A stretch of DNA of 64,000 nt, taken from the NCBI GenBank assembly GCA_964396375.1, contig CAYNEY010000005.1, positions 1-64,000 on the forward strand. The letters run 5' to 3'. This DNA comes from FEN-1139 sp964396375 (GTDB lineage Bacteria > Myxococcota_A > Polyangia > Polyangiales > Polyangiaceae). Below the pieces are notes generated by a model that ran no database searches, was not told the DNA's origin, and worked only from the letters and a program-made list of their open reading frames with translations. Made by a program: the position numbers and the translations under genes. Below, piece after piece: positions 25,749-34,332 of this stretch (within the stretch, counting starts at the first letter, position 1; each line of letters starts with the position of its first letter).

Positions 25749-26687
25749 CTAGGTCTCGGTAACTTCGTCGGTCTCGGTAACTTCGTCGGTGGCCGCTGCA
25801 AGGAGCCGCGCGAGGGCGTCACCGAGAAGCTCCGTGGGCTCATCATCGACCCAGAGGCATGCCCGTTCGATGCTAATGGCGCCGTCTCCAGTCCTGATCA
25901 CCAACCTCGCTCCGAGCTGGGCCTCGGACGGGCGGAGGGCCGTAAGCACCTCTTCTGCCTCCACGGCTCGAGTCACGAAGAAATCCACCCCACGGAGCGT
26001 CAGCGCCAAACCGGGAACGGGCGCCAGGGCACGCACACGGCGAAGGATGCGGGCTGTAGGCCACGTCCAATCCACCCGCAGCGCCTCTCCCTCTGGGCGC
26101 GGAGCGTAGCTTACCCCCTCGGTCTTCTGTTCGAGCGGGGCTGGTGGACGCCCCTCGGCAAAGGCCATGACCACCTCGCGGAGCGCGGAGAGGCTGGGAC
26201 GGTCGAGCGCCCGAGCCAGCTGCCAGGAGTCGCGCAGACCGATGGGTAGCGCACGGCGGAGCAAGATACGCCCTGTGTCGTAGTCCTCCGCGAGTTCATG
26301 CACCGTGACCCCGGTCTCGAGATCGCCGGCATCGATGGCCGCGTAGAACGGGTCGGGGCCACGGTGACGGGGCAAGAGCGACGGGTGAACCCCGATCCCA
26401 CCGTGGCGCGCGCGGCTGAGATACAAAGCTGGGATCTTGGTCGTGTAAAACCAGCTTACGATCAGATCGACCTCGTGCTCGAGGACCAATCGGCTCATCC
26501 GCGCGGTCGCATCACCCCCTACCAACCGATCGACGAGACGCGTCGCATCGAGTCGGCGTCGCAATCGGGCGCGACCAGGTTGCGCTACCGGGCAGAGCAC
26601 GGCGTACGCAAGTTCGTGCCCGTCACCGAGGAGCAACAGCGCTCCAAGAGGCAGGCCGAAGTATCCGATGCGCAGGGGAGGGGTCAC
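25749..26687 (-). CDS. Methionyl-tRNA formyltransferase-like protein lacking catalytic Asn
   Basis: The protein has 312 residues from GTG 26687 (VTPPLRIGYFGLPLG); the open frame upstream of this shows no similarity and runs across the divergent ftsE gene. Residues 1-~180 match the formyltransferase fold: GIGVHPSLLPRHRGPDP with His101, and ELAEDYDTGRILL with Asp137 exactly 36 residues later, as in Fmt (His108/Asp144). The Asn two residues before the His, conserved in Fmt, ArnA and PurN, is Gly99 here. The C-terminal ~110 residues resemble an Fmt C-terminal domain. No peptide deformylase is adjacent. It may formylate another substrate, or be inactive. It is the first gene of an operon with PilZ and outer-membrane proteins. 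The tail ends with a duplicated DEVTET. Confidence 0.78.
   Translation of the reverse strand: MTPPLRIGYFGLPLGALLLLGDGHELAYAVLCPVAQPGRARLRRRLDATRLVDRLVGGDATARMSRLVLEHEVDLIVSWFYTTKIPALYLSRARHGGIGVHPSLLPRHRGPDPFYAAIDAGDLETGVTVHELAEDYDTGRILLRRALPIGLRDSWQLARALDRPSLSALREVVMAFAEGRPPAPLEQKTEGVSYAPRPEGEALRVDWTWPTARILRRVRALAPVPGLALTLRGVDFFVTRAVEAEEVLTALRPSEAQLGARLVIRTGDGAISIERACLWVDDEPTELLGDALARLLAAATDEVTETDEVTET
25752..25787 (-). repeat. 18-bp duplication at the formyltransferase-like C-terminus
   Basis: GGTCTCGGTAACTTCGTC occurs twice in tandem (25752-25769 and 25770-25787), encoding DEVTET twice just before the stop codon. Confidence 0.9.
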
Positions 26688-26735
26688 AGAGCCGAAAAGT
26701 TGTTCCTCTTCCCCTCCCACTGCTACCTCCAAGAC

Positions 26736-27512
26736 ATGGATTGTCCGGTCCCGGGCCCAGCCTTTCGCCCCATGCTCCGACCCGGGGCGCGGTTCGATCC
26801 CGGGGCGGCCGAAAGGCCAATCGTCATCTTCGAGGATGTTCACAAGGCATTTCGCGATGATGCGCCAGTATTGCGGGGTTTCTCGCTCACCATCGAGCGC
26901 GGGGAGTTCGTGTTCGTCACCGGTCCGAGCGGCTCTGGCAAGAGCACCCTGCTGCGGCTGCTCTATGCCGCAGACTTCGTAGACGCGGGCCGGATCCTGT
27001 TTCTCGGTCGTGAGGTGGGGCGCCTCACCGCCGACTCGGTGCCCTTCTTGCGCCGCAACATCGGCATCGTATTTCAGGATTTCAAGCTGGTGGATTCCTT
27101 CAGTGTCTTCGAGAACGTAGCCATCCCGCTCGAGGTGCTTGGCGTGGCACGCCATCTGATCCGCCGTCGCATCGGAGAGGCCCTGGAGCGAGTGGGCCTG
27201 GGAGGGCGCGGCGAGGAACGTGCGGGACGTCTCTCGGGCGGAGAGAAGCAGCGGGTGGCTATCGCTCGGGCCATCGTCGGTGAGCCCGCGATTTTGCTCG
27301 CCGACGAGCCCACCGGCAATCTCGATCCCCAACTCGCGGTCGATGTCCTCGGCCTCTTCGAGGAGATCCACGAGAGCGGCGTGACGGTCCTCTTCGCGAC
27401 GCATGATCGGTCGCTCCTCGACGTTAGGCCGCGCCGTGTGGTCGTCCTCGACGAGGGGCGTGCCTTCGACGTCCCCGCTGGGCTCGAGCACAGCACACTC
27501 GGAGCGGCATAG
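26736..27512 (+). CDS. ftsE: Cell-division ABC transporter ATPase FtsE
   Basis: The protein has 258 residues from ATG 26736; ATG 26772 is an alternative, and the ~35-residue N-terminal extension compared with typical FtsE (~222 residues) is uncertain. Motifs: Walker A GPSGSGKSTLL, Q-loop FQDFKLVDSFSVFENV (very characteristic of FtsE), signature LSGGEKQRVAIARA, Walker B ILLADEPTGNLDP, and H-loop FATHD. FtsE binds ATP and with FtsX controls peptidoglycan hydrolases at the septum through a periplasmic activator. It is followed 17 bases later by ftsX and then an EnvC-like gene, a complete FtsEX module. It is divergent from the formyltransferase-like gene; the two starts are 48 bases apart. Confidence 0.92.
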   Translation: MDCPVPGPAFRPMLRPGARFDPGAAERPIVIFEDVHKAFRDDAPVLRGFSLTIERGEFVFVTGPSGSGKSTLLRLLYAADFVDAGRILFLGREVGRLTADSVPFLRRNIGIVFQDFKLVDSFSVFENVAIPLEVLGVARHLIRRRIGEALERVGLGGRGEERAGRLSGGEKQRVAIARAIVGEPAILLADEPTGNLDPQLAVDVLGLFEEIHESGVTVLFATHDRSLLDVRPRRVVVLDEGRAFDVPAGLEHSTLGAA

Positions 27513-27529
27513 CGGAGAGGTGTGAGCCC

Positions 27530-28399
27530 ATGAACGCAATCGAACGAGCCCTGCGCGGTGGCAGAAACGAGTGGCGACTGCACGCCATCAGCGTGTTCTC
27601 GGTGGCGGTCGCCTTCGTGTGCTTGGTGGCGACCCTACTGGCAGTCACCAACGTGACGCGGATCGAGGAGCGCTGGCAGAAGATGGGGAGAATCTCGGTC
27701 TTCTTGCGCCTGAACGCGGAGGCGCGCGACATCACCGAAATCGAGAACGCACTCCGCGTAACGCCAGGCATTCGAGAGGTGCGCTACGTGTCGAGCGAGG
27801 CGGCGCGACGTGATCTCTTGCGTGAAAACCTGGATGAGACCCTCTCCGCGCTCCCCGATCAGGCCTTCCCAGCTTCCCTCGAGCTCGAGACCAACGAGGG
27901 GCTCGCCCCCGCTGCCCTCGAACGGGTGCGGCAGCAGCTGTTGAGTCTGCCTGCCGTGGAGTCGGTCGAGACCTACGAGGCCTGGGCGGATCGTCTCACC
28001 GCGGTCTTGATGGGAGGGGTAACAGCCGCAAGTCTCCTCGCTTTCATCGTTCTTCTGTCGGTGGTGAGTGTGGTGGGCTCGACCATGCGGCTCACCCTGC
28101 AGCGCCGCCAAACGGAGATCGAGGTTCTGAAGCTGGTGGGGGCGACCGACCGCTATGTGCGCCGGCCGTTCCTCGTGGAGGGAGCAGCCCAGGGAGCGCT
28201 CGGAGCTTCGTTTGCCCTGGTGCTGGTCGGGATCCTCTACCTCATCGTGCGCGCTCCCATGGGCGAGCAGGTGGCGGTACTGGTCGGTGTCTCTCCCGCG
28301 TTCCTCTCCTGGTATCATTCACTCGGCCTCGTGCTCCTGGGCGGAGTGCTCGGAGGCCTTGCCGCAGAACTCAGTCTGCGCAAGCTGCTCAGCGTCTGA
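27530..28399 (+). CDS. ftsX: Cell-division protein FtsX
   Basis: The protein has 289 residues from ATG 27530, the usual FtsX length. Four membrane segments are visible: residues ~18-42, ~165-190, ~220-245 and ~262-282. Between the first two lies the periplasmic domain (~45-160), which in FtsX binds the hydrolase activator. The LTLQRRQTEIEVLKLVGATDRYVRRPFLVEGAAQG segment between TM2 and TM3 is diagnostic of the family. The stop TGA overlaps the start of the EnvC-like gene (TGATG), so the three genes form a coupled operon. Confidence 0.93.
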   Translation: MNAIERALRGGRNEWRLHAISVFSVAVAFVCLVATLLAVTNVTRIEERWQKMGRISVFLRLNAEARDITEIENALRVTPGIREVRYVSSEAARRDLLRENLDETLSALPDQAFPASLELETNEGLAPAALERVRQQLLSLPAVESVETYEAWADRLTAVLMGGVTAASLLAFIVLLSVVSVVGSTMRLTLQRRQTEIEVLKLVGATDRYVRRPFLVEGAAQGALGASFALVLVGILYLIVRAPMGEQVAVLVGVSPAFLSWYHSLGLVLLGGVLGGLAAELSLRKLLSV

Positions 28400-29466
28400 T
28401 GCCAAAACGCTCCCACTCCTTTGGCCTCGGACTGCTGCTGCTCTCGGCAGCCGTCCCCGCAACCACGCTCGCCCTCGACGAGGCACGACGCGTCGACTCC
28501 GTCCCCTTGCGCACCAGTGCCCAGGCCGCCTTGCCGGCACTTCCACCCCTCACCCCACCACCTCCCCCGCCGACTCCCATCGACAATCCTCTGCTCAGGG
28601 CCTCCCTCGCCGGCGAGTTGGATCGAGCCGCAGCGATCCTCGCCGCAGAGGAGCGGCAAGCACGCGACGAATATGACGCGCGCCACGGAGAACTCCTCGA
28701 CACCGAGCGACGTATCATCCTCGAGACGCGAGCCTACGTGCGATTGACACGCGCTGGGCTACTTCCGATCAGCGCGGGTCTGGATCATCTGCTGGAGCGG
28801 GCAGCTCGCATGGCCCGCCTCAAGCACAGCCTCACGCAGAACCTGCGACAGAGCCGCGCACTGTCGAAGCAGGTGGTGGATCTAGGGCAGAAGCTTGCCA
28901 ACCTCCAGAAGCAGCGCGGCCCACTCGCGCCCGAGCAGCTCGAACGGATCCGGGCCAGATTGACCATGGAAGAGGCGAAGGAGCGAGCGCTGGCCTTCGA
29001 ACGTGCCTTCGCGATCTCACGGGGGAGCGGGCCCGATCATACAGCCGTGTACGGTGCTCCGGCGATCGGCGCCGTGGCGGGCACTGGGTTCTCCGCGATG
29101 AAAGGACGCCTCCCTTTCCCAGTCGCCGGGCGCGCCGAAATCATCCTCGCGAAGCGGCCGTCGGGAGGGGGACCGGGACTCGAACTCCGGGTTCCTGCTG
29201 GCGCAGAGGTGCAGGCGGTCTTCCCTGGTCGGGTGGTGTTCGCCGATCGTTATGCGGACTATGGCCGCACCGTGATCTTGGACCACGGCGACGGCTACTT
29301 CTCGGTGAGTGCTGGACTCGAACGTGTGTCGGTGACGGTCGGGCAGGATCTCTCCTTTGGAGCGCGTGTGGGGCTGCTCGGAAACCACGAGGGGCGAGCC
29401 AGTCTTTACTTCGAACTCCGGCAGGCGGGCGACCCCATCGAACCGGCACCCTGGTTCGGCCTCTAG
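28399..29466 (+). CDS. envC: EnvC-like murein hydrolase activator (degenerate LytM)
   Basis: The protein has 355 residues from ATG 28399 with a cleavable signal (about residues 1-25). Residues ~70-200 are a long coiled coil (AAILAAEERQARDEYDARHG onward), as in EnvC. Residues ~234-355 are a LytM/M23 fold: PFPVAGRAEI, VPAGAEVQAVFPGRVVFADRY, GRTVILDHGDGYFSVSAGL. The zinc ligands are missing: the HxxxD position reads PGLEL and the HxH position reads VSAGL. This matches EnvC and NlpD, where the domain is catalytically dead and activates amidases. So it probably links FtsEX to an N-acetylmuramoyl-L-alanine amidase encoded elsewhere. Confidence 0.88.
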   Translation: MPKRSHSFGLGLLLLSAAVPATTLALDEARRVDSVPLRTSAQAALPALPPLTPPPPPPTPIDNPLLRASLAGELDRAAAILAAEERQARDEYDARHGELLDTERRIILETRAYVRLTRAGLLPISAGLDHLLERAARMARLKHSLTQNLRQSRALSKQVVDLGQKLANLQKQRGPLAPEQLERIRARLTMEEAKERALAFERAFAISRGSGPDHTAVYGAPAIGAVAGTGFSAMKGRLPFPVAGRAEIILAKRPSGGGPGLELRVPAGAEVQAVFPGRVVFADRYADYGRTVILDHGDGYFSVSAGLERVSVTVGQDLSFGARVGLLGNHEGRASLYFELRQAGDPIEPAPWFGL

Positions 29467-29598
29467 CTCCCCCAGGGCTCCTTGTCCCACCGAGCCGCGG
29501 GTTTTCGTGGTAAAGAGGAGTGGGCGGTGTGAGGTGAGTATGCCAGCTAGGCTTTCTTTGATCCGGGTGGCTTCGTTCGGCCATGGGGGCCATCTGTG

Positions 29599-30474
29599 AT
29601 GCGATCCTCCAATCTTCGGTGGGCAGTTCTGGGATGCGGACTCACCTTGAGCCCCCTTTCACTCGCCCAAACGCTCCCCGAGCCCCTCCCCGCTGGAGGC
29701 CTGCGCTTCCCCCCCCCCTCCGGCCGCCCACGACCCGATGGAGCGTCCTTTGCGGACTCCCCCTCCAAGAGGGGAGTGAGTCCGACACCAAGAAGTGCAA
29801 CGACCCTGTCTCCGCAGTCCGCAGAGGTTTCTGAGGGGCTCGCCTCCGAGCCCGCTGACTCTACGACTCCTTCCGCCATCGCTCCGTCTCCTCAGCCGGC
29901 CCCGGTGGCAGATGGTTCAATCTCTGCACCTGGGCGCAAGATGCCAGCACCGCCTCCCGTCGCTCTCCCGCTCAGCGCGTCCTGGCCCCCAGCGGTCCTC
30001 CCTTATCGCCATGGACAACCGATCCCACCAGGGTACCGCATCGAACAGAAAAGCCAGGCGGGGCTGATCTACGGGGGTCTCTCGATGTGGGCGATCCCCT
30101 ACGCCGCTGGCCTGGTCGCTGCCGCGGGTTATGGATTCCCGGCAGGCACCGGTTGGCTGGCGGTACCGATTGTCGGCCCCTTCATTGCGATGGGAAGCCG
30201 TGATATCGACTGCGATCTCGACCGTCTTCAGTACGATCCAAGTGTTGAGCTCAAGGATCTCGAGGAAAAATGCCTCGATTCAGCGATCGACGAGGTCACC
30301 ATCGTCGCGCTCCTGACCATCTCTGGGATCCTTCAGATCAGTGGCGGTGTGATGACCACGGTCGGCCTTGGCACCTCGGAGAGTCAACTCGTTCGAACGG
30401 ACCTCGCCGGCTTGTCACTGCGTCCCAGGTTCGGCCGTTCGGAGACCACCATGACCGCCGAGCTGCGCTTCTGA
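29599..30474 (+). CDS. Secreted or membrane Pro-rich protein of unknown function
   Basis: The protein has 291 residues; the start is taken as ATG 29599 (MRSSNLRW), next to an in-frame GTG 29596. A signal peptide ends at about LSLAQ. Residues ~25-130 are Pro/Ser-rich and low complexity. Residues ~150-200 contain two hydrophobic helices (GLIYGGLSMWAIPYAAGL and WLAVPIVGPFIAMGS), then a conserved-looking Asp/Cys segment, then another hydrophobic helix (VTIVALLTISGILQISGGV). I recognise no family; similar architectures with a Pro-rich head and a glycine-zipper membrane part occur in myxobacteria. It lies 130 bases after the envC gene. Confidence 0.65.
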   Translation: MRSSNLRWAVLGCGLTLSPLSLAQTLPEPLPAGGLRFPPPSGRPRPDGASFADSPSKRGVSPTPRSATTLSPQSAEVSEGLASEPADSTTPSAIAPSPQPAPVADGSISAPGRKMPAPPPVALPLSASWPPAVLPYRHGQPIPPGYRIEQKSQAGLIYGGLSMWAIPYAAGLVAAAGYGFPAGTGWLAVPIVGPFIAMGSRDIDCDLDRLQYDPSVELKDLEEKCLDSAIDEVTIVALLTISGILQISGGVMTTVGLGTSESQLVRTDLAGLSLRPRFGRSETTMTAELRF

Positions 30475-30596
30475 AGGGACGTCTCTCCTCCCCACTCCCG
30501 AACCAACAGCCGTTCTCGAGAATCCGCGCAACTGGGCGGTAGGGTGTCCGATGAGCAAATGAGCACAACCCGTGCCCCTATTCACGGAGGCAACCC

Positions 30597-31034
30597 ATGA
30601 CTACCCGGATTGAAAATGATGGACCAGCACCACTCGTCCAGACCACGCCCAGCCAACCACGTGTCACGCCCACCCCTGCACGCCCCTTCTCCAATCTGTT
30701 CCAGGCCAGCGCCCGGGCCGTGATCAGCTCCGCCGAATCGGCCACCCGCAGCCTCCCAGGAGGGGCGATTCTGGCCGCAGCAATCCGGGCCCCAGCACAA
30801 CCAACTGCGGGCCAGTCCGCACCGGAAGGCTCCACCACCGCGACCGATCCGCTGAGCTCGCCCACAGCCTCGACCGGCCTCGAATCCTCCCTGGATGGCA
30901 TGGCTGACCGGAACCTCTACTATCTGCAGCTTCAGGAGCGGATCAGCGCGGAGAACCGCGAGTACACAGCATTGTCCAACGTGCTGAAGGCCCGACACGA
31001 CACGATGAAGAACGCCATCTCCAATTTGCGCTAG
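30597..31034 (+). CDS. Small protein of unknown function, first of a pair
   Basis: The protein has 145 residues from ATG 30597, with GGAGG upstream (ACGGAGGCAACCC). The first ~100 residues are Pro/Thr/Ser-rich and probably disordered. The last ~40 (NLYYLQLQERISAENREYTALS and a further helix ending ISNLR) are a single amphipathic helix. The shape, a disordered head with a C-terminal helix carrying LQLQ and ALSNVLKA, loosely resembles type III secretion inner-rod or needle-type subunits, but this is an impression only. It is 12 bases before the next small gene. Confidence 0.6.
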   Translation: MTTRIENDGPAPLVQTTPSQPRVTPTPARPFSNLFQASARAVISSAESATRSLPGGAILAAAIRAPAQPTAGQSAPEGSTTATDPLSSPTASTGLESSLDGMADRNLYYLQLQERISAENREYTALSNVLKARHDTMKNAISNLR

Positions 31035-31046
31035 AGTGGAGACGCG

Positions 31047-31376
31047 ATGGCCATCGACGGCATCTCCAAGCCTTCCGGTCCCCCTACGCCGCTCCCCAGC
31101 GCCACCTCCGGCGTCGAACCAGCCACGCGGTTCACGGTGGAGCAGACCGCCCCAGCCACAGGGGTTGAAGCGGCGGATCCCCTGAACCGCCTGCAACGTG
31201 GGGAGATCACACGAGACCAGTACCTCGAGGCTCGAGTCGAGGAGGCCGTGGCACCGTTCACGACCCGCCTCGATTCGGACCAGCTGGACTTCATGAGATC
31301 GGTGCTCCGCGAGAAGCTCGATACCGACCCGGTAACGATGGACCTGTTGCGCCGGGCGACCGCGGGCCTCGAGTGA
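31047..31376 (+). CDS. Small protein of unknown function, second of a pair
   Basis: The protein has 109 residues from ATG 31047, with a GGAG site (AGTGGAGACGCG). The first ~45 residues are Pro/Ser/Thr-rich; the rest is helical: DPLNRLQRGEITRDQYLEARVEEA and LDSDQLDFMRSVLREKLDTDP. The second part has a DUF-like "RG-I-T-xx-Y-L" pattern seen in small helical proteins of Myxococcota. Family not recognised. It shares composition with the previous gene and its stop overlaps the RluA start (GTGA), so the three are coupled. Confidence 0.6.
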   Translation: MAIDGISKPSGPPTPLPSATSGVEPATRFTVEQTAPATGVEAADPLNRLQRGEITRDQYLEARVEEAVAPFTTRLDSDQLDFMRSVLREKLDTDPVTMDLLRRATAGLE

Positions 31377-32344
31377 GCATCCCTCCGTGCCGCACCCGCG
31401 AGTGGCACATCGTGCACCCAACCACTTTGCAGGGGCTGCTCGAAACCGCCGATGAGCTAGCTTTGGAGGCGCTTCGCGAGGGCCGGGTCTTCATCAACGG
31501 TCGACGCGCGCAGGATGTGTCCGCTCGACTAGAACCGGGAACGCTGGTGGTGCTCCACGCCCCAGCCCCTCCGCTCCTGGGTCCTCTCGACGTGGTCGCC
31601 GACACTGAGGGGATCATTGTGTGCAACAAGCCCCCCTGGGCAAGCTGCGAGCCTGACGCGACGGGATACGGCCGCTCCCTTCGAGAACACCTCGAGCAGC
31701 AGCTCGGTCGCCGTCCCCTCCACGTGGTCACGCGGTTGGACGTGGGGGTAAGCGGGCTGGTGGTGCTTTCTGGGGAGACACGGAGTCACCGGCATCTCCA
31801 GGCGCTGTCCGGGACCGACCAGCTTCACCGCGAGTACCAGGCGATCCTGGAAGGAACTGTGCATCGACCGACTCTTTGGCAAGGTGCGGTGGACACGCGC
31901 CCACCCCACCGAAACGCGCAAACTGAGCTGATCCCCCTGACCACCCTCGTGACAGAGCTGCGCCGCCCGAAGGAGAGCACCACTCTGGCCGCCACCCTCG
32001 CCCTGTGCCGACCCACGACTGGTCGGCGGCACCAGATCCGCATCCACGCGAGTCGCGCTCGGCACCCTATCTTCGGTGACGTCCGGTACGGTGGTCTCCG
32101 CGCCTTTTCCGCCCGGGACGGGAGTGTCACATCCCTCACGCGGCTGGCTCTCCATGCCGCTCGGCTGAGCATTCCAACGCCGAGCGGGCGCCTGCTCGAG
32201 GTTCGTGCCGCGGTCCCGCAAGAATTGGTCGATCTCTGGCAGCGGCTCGGGGGTTGTGTCGCTGACTTCGACCGCCCTCCCCAGCAGCTCGCATCAGCCG
32301 AACAGCCGGGACAGGGCGATGGCGTGGGAGATCTGGCGGAGTGA
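31373..32344 (+). CDS. RluA-family pseudouridine synthase
   Basis: The protein has 323 residues from GTG 31373, overlapping the upstream stop by four bases. An S4-like N-terminal part (LALEALREGRVFINGRRAQD) is followed by the catalytic domain: GIIVCNKPPWASC, then VVTRLDVGVSGLVVLSGE with the catalytic Asp of the (H/T)RLD motif, and the RLALHAARLSIPTPSG block near the C-terminus. These enzymes isomerise uridines in rRNA or tRNA. The His of HRLD is Thr, as seen in some RluA paralogues. Which RNA site is modified cannot be told. The neighbourhood gives no hint. Confidence 0.88.
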   Translation: MSIPPCRTREWHIVHPTTLQGLLETADELALEALREGRVFINGRRAQDVSARLEPGTLVVLHAPAPPLLGPLDVVADTEGIIVCNKPPWASCEPDATGYGRSLREHLEQQLGRRPLHVVTRLDVGVSGLVVLSGETRSHRHLQALSGTDQLHREYQAILEGTVHRPTLWQGAVDTRPPHRNAQTELIPLTTLVTELRRPKESTTLAATLALCRPTTGRRHQIRIHASRARHPIFGDVRYGGLRAFSARDGSVTSLTRLALHAARLSIPTPSGRLLEVRAAVPQELVDLWQRLGGCVADFDRPPQQLASAEQPGQGDGVGDLAE

Positions 32345-32372
32345 CCAGGCTTCGTGCGACGCTTCTCCCACC

Positions 32373-34259
32373 ATGAAGTGCGAGGCCTGTGGACACGAAA
32401 ACATGGAAGGTGCTCGGTTCTGTGCTGGTTGCGGTGCAGCCGTGCCAACACGCGTGGAAGGTGGGCTAGATCCCCTGGTTGGACAGGTGATCGGGGGCCG
32501 CTTCCACATCACCGGTGTGCTCGGTGAAGGGGGCATGGGTATCGTGTACGTCGGCGAGCAGCAAATGGGCTCCACGGTCCGGAAGGTCGCCGTCAAGACA
32601 CTGCACGCTCATCTGTCCAAGGACGCGAGCGTCATGGCCCGTTTCCACCGTGAGTGCGGGACGGTGGCACAGCTCGAGCACCCGAACACGATCAAGGTCT
32701 ATGATTTCGGTTCAACCAAGGACGGTACCCTCTACATCGCGATGGAGTTCGTGTCCGGGAAATCCCTGGCCGATGTGCTGCTCGCCGAGGGAGCGCTGCC
32801 GAAGGAGCGGGTCACCCATATCCTGCGCCAGGTCTGCGGAGCCCTCGATGAGGCCCACCTCCAGGGCATCGTGCACCGCGATCTCAAGCCAGAAAATGTG
32901 ATCCTGAGTCAGCGCGCCGGCGAGACCGACTTCGTCACGGTCCTCGATTTCGGCATCGCAGCCCGGAGCGAATCCTCGGATGAGAAGAAGGAACAGAAGC
33001 TGACACAGCAGGGAATGGTGCTCGGGACACCTCCTTACATGAGCCCCGAGCAGTTCACCGGAAAGCCGCTGGATGCCCGGAGCGACGTCTACTCGCTCGG
33101 CATCATGGCGTATGAGATGCTGACCGGAAAGCTTCCCTTCGACGCCGACACACCCTGGCAGTGGGCCTCACAGCACATGACCGCGCCTCCCCGTCCCTTC
33201 GAGGTGACGGCACCCCACATCGCCCTCCCCGAGTCAGTCAAGCAGGCGGTGCTCCGGGCGCTCGCCAAGGATCGGGAACAGCGCCCACCCAGCGCGAGGG
33301 ATTTCTTCTCCGCGCTTTCGGGTGGTGCCCGGATCACCGTCGAGGCATCCGCGCTCGGTCCCGAACCACAATCGCCCATCGCCTATCAGGCTACGGCAGC
33401 GATGCCGGCCGTGCCTGGTGCTGGAGGCGGAGCGCTGGCGCTGGGAGCCACAGTGGCAACCCCGATGGTCGCTTCCCCGGGTCAGCTCCCCCAGAGCCCC
33501 CCAGGCGGTCCGACACCTGGTGCCATGGTGTCTCCCGTCGTGGCCGCTCCTCCTTCCGCCCCTCGCCGAGGAGGTGGTGGCAAAGGCCTTCTCATCGGTC
33601 TCGGCATCGCAGCAGCTGCCTTGGCCGGAACCATCGCGGTGGTGGTGGTGCGCTCGGGAAAATCTGACGACAAAGTGGGATTGCTCACGACCACCCTGGG
33701 CAGCGCTAACTCCGGACCGGCCCAAGTCACGGGTGAGGCACCCACTCTGGCAACTGACACCTCCTCAGCCAACCCGGATCCCAACAGCACGGTGGCAGCG
33801 CTGCCCGCGGGCGGAAAGACGTCCGGAGCGGGAACGAAGCCAGGAACGAAACCAACAGCAGCGAGCAACGCCACTGGCTCAGCGACCACGGCGACGAGCG
33901 GCACGGTGGCCCAGACAGGTGCTGGCGGCACCAGCACGCAGACCACCGGTGGGCAGACCACGGGCTCCACCACGACGGGGGGCAGTACTCCAGCAGCAGG
34001 CGGTGGGTGCGCAACCTGCTTGACCCAGGCTCAAGCCGGCAACATCACGGGTGCCGCCGCCTCCTTCCGCTCCTGCACCGACACGGCCGGAAAGGCGGCC
34101 TGCTCCCGTGCCGTGAGAAGCAGAGCTCCCACCGCCATTCAGACTGCTGCCAGAAATCAGAACTGCGCTAGCGCGCGGGCGATGATCACGGCGGCATCTG
34201 GGATGGGCATGTCTGCTGCCGCCTTGCAGAAGAACCTTGAAGGTACCAGCTGTAAGTGA
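32373..34259 (+). CDS. Membrane Ser/Thr protein kinase with zinc ribbon and secreted C-terminus
   Basis: The protein has 628 residues from ATG 32373. Residues 1-~25 are a double-CxxC zinc ribbon (CEACGHENMEGARFCAGCG). Residues ~37-310 are a Hanks-type kinase: GEGGMGIVYVG loop, VAVKTLH lysine, VHRDLKPENVIL catalytic loop, VLDFGIA, and SPEQF. A single membrane helix (GLLIGLGIAAAALAGTIAVVVV) at ~405-430 separates it from a Thr/Gly/Ser-rich extracytoplasmic region and a final Cys-containing domain (CATCLTQAQAGNITGAAASF to GTSCK), where a ligand may bind. The start codon is 28 bases after the RluA stop. Substrates are unknown. Confidence 0.92.
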   Translation: MKCEACGHENMEGARFCAGCGAAVPTRVEGGLDPLVGQVIGGRFHITGVLGEGGMGIVYVGEQQMGSTVRKVAVKTLHAHLSKDASVMARFHRECGTVAQLEHPNTIKVYDFGSTKDGTLYIAMEFVSGKSLADVLLAEGALPKERVTHILRQVCGALDEAHLQGIVHRDLKPENVILSQRAGETDFVTVLDFGIAARSESSDEKKEQKLTQQGMVLGTPPYMSPEQFTGKPLDARSDVYSLGIMAYEMLTGKLPFDADTPWQWASQHMTAPPRPFEVTAPHIALPESVKQAVLRALAKDREQRPPSARDFFSALSGGARITVEASALGPEPQSPIAYQATAAMPAVPGAGGGALALGATVATPMVASPGQLPQSPPGGPTPGAMVSPVVAAPPSAPRRGGGGKGLLIGLGIAAAALAGTIAVVVVRSGKSDDKVGLLTTTLGSANSGPAQVTGEAPTLATDTSSANPDPNSTVAALPAGGKTSGAGTKPGTKPTAASNATGSATTATSGTVAQTGAGGTSTQTTGGQTTGSTTTGGSTPAAGGGCATCLTQAQAGNITGAAASFRSCTDTAGKAACSRAVRSRAPTAIQTAARNQNCASARAMITAASGMGMSAAALQKNLEGTSCK

Positions 34260-34332
34260 GCCGGCCGGAAGGACCATTCCTCGAGCTTGACTGCCTCCTT
34301 CCCCCGCGTCTAACTTGGCCTCACCGCTCAGT

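Noticed and set aside
26298..26735. Upstream extension of ftsE
   Set aside because: It is antisense to the start of the formyltransferase-like gene and encodes no family similarity.
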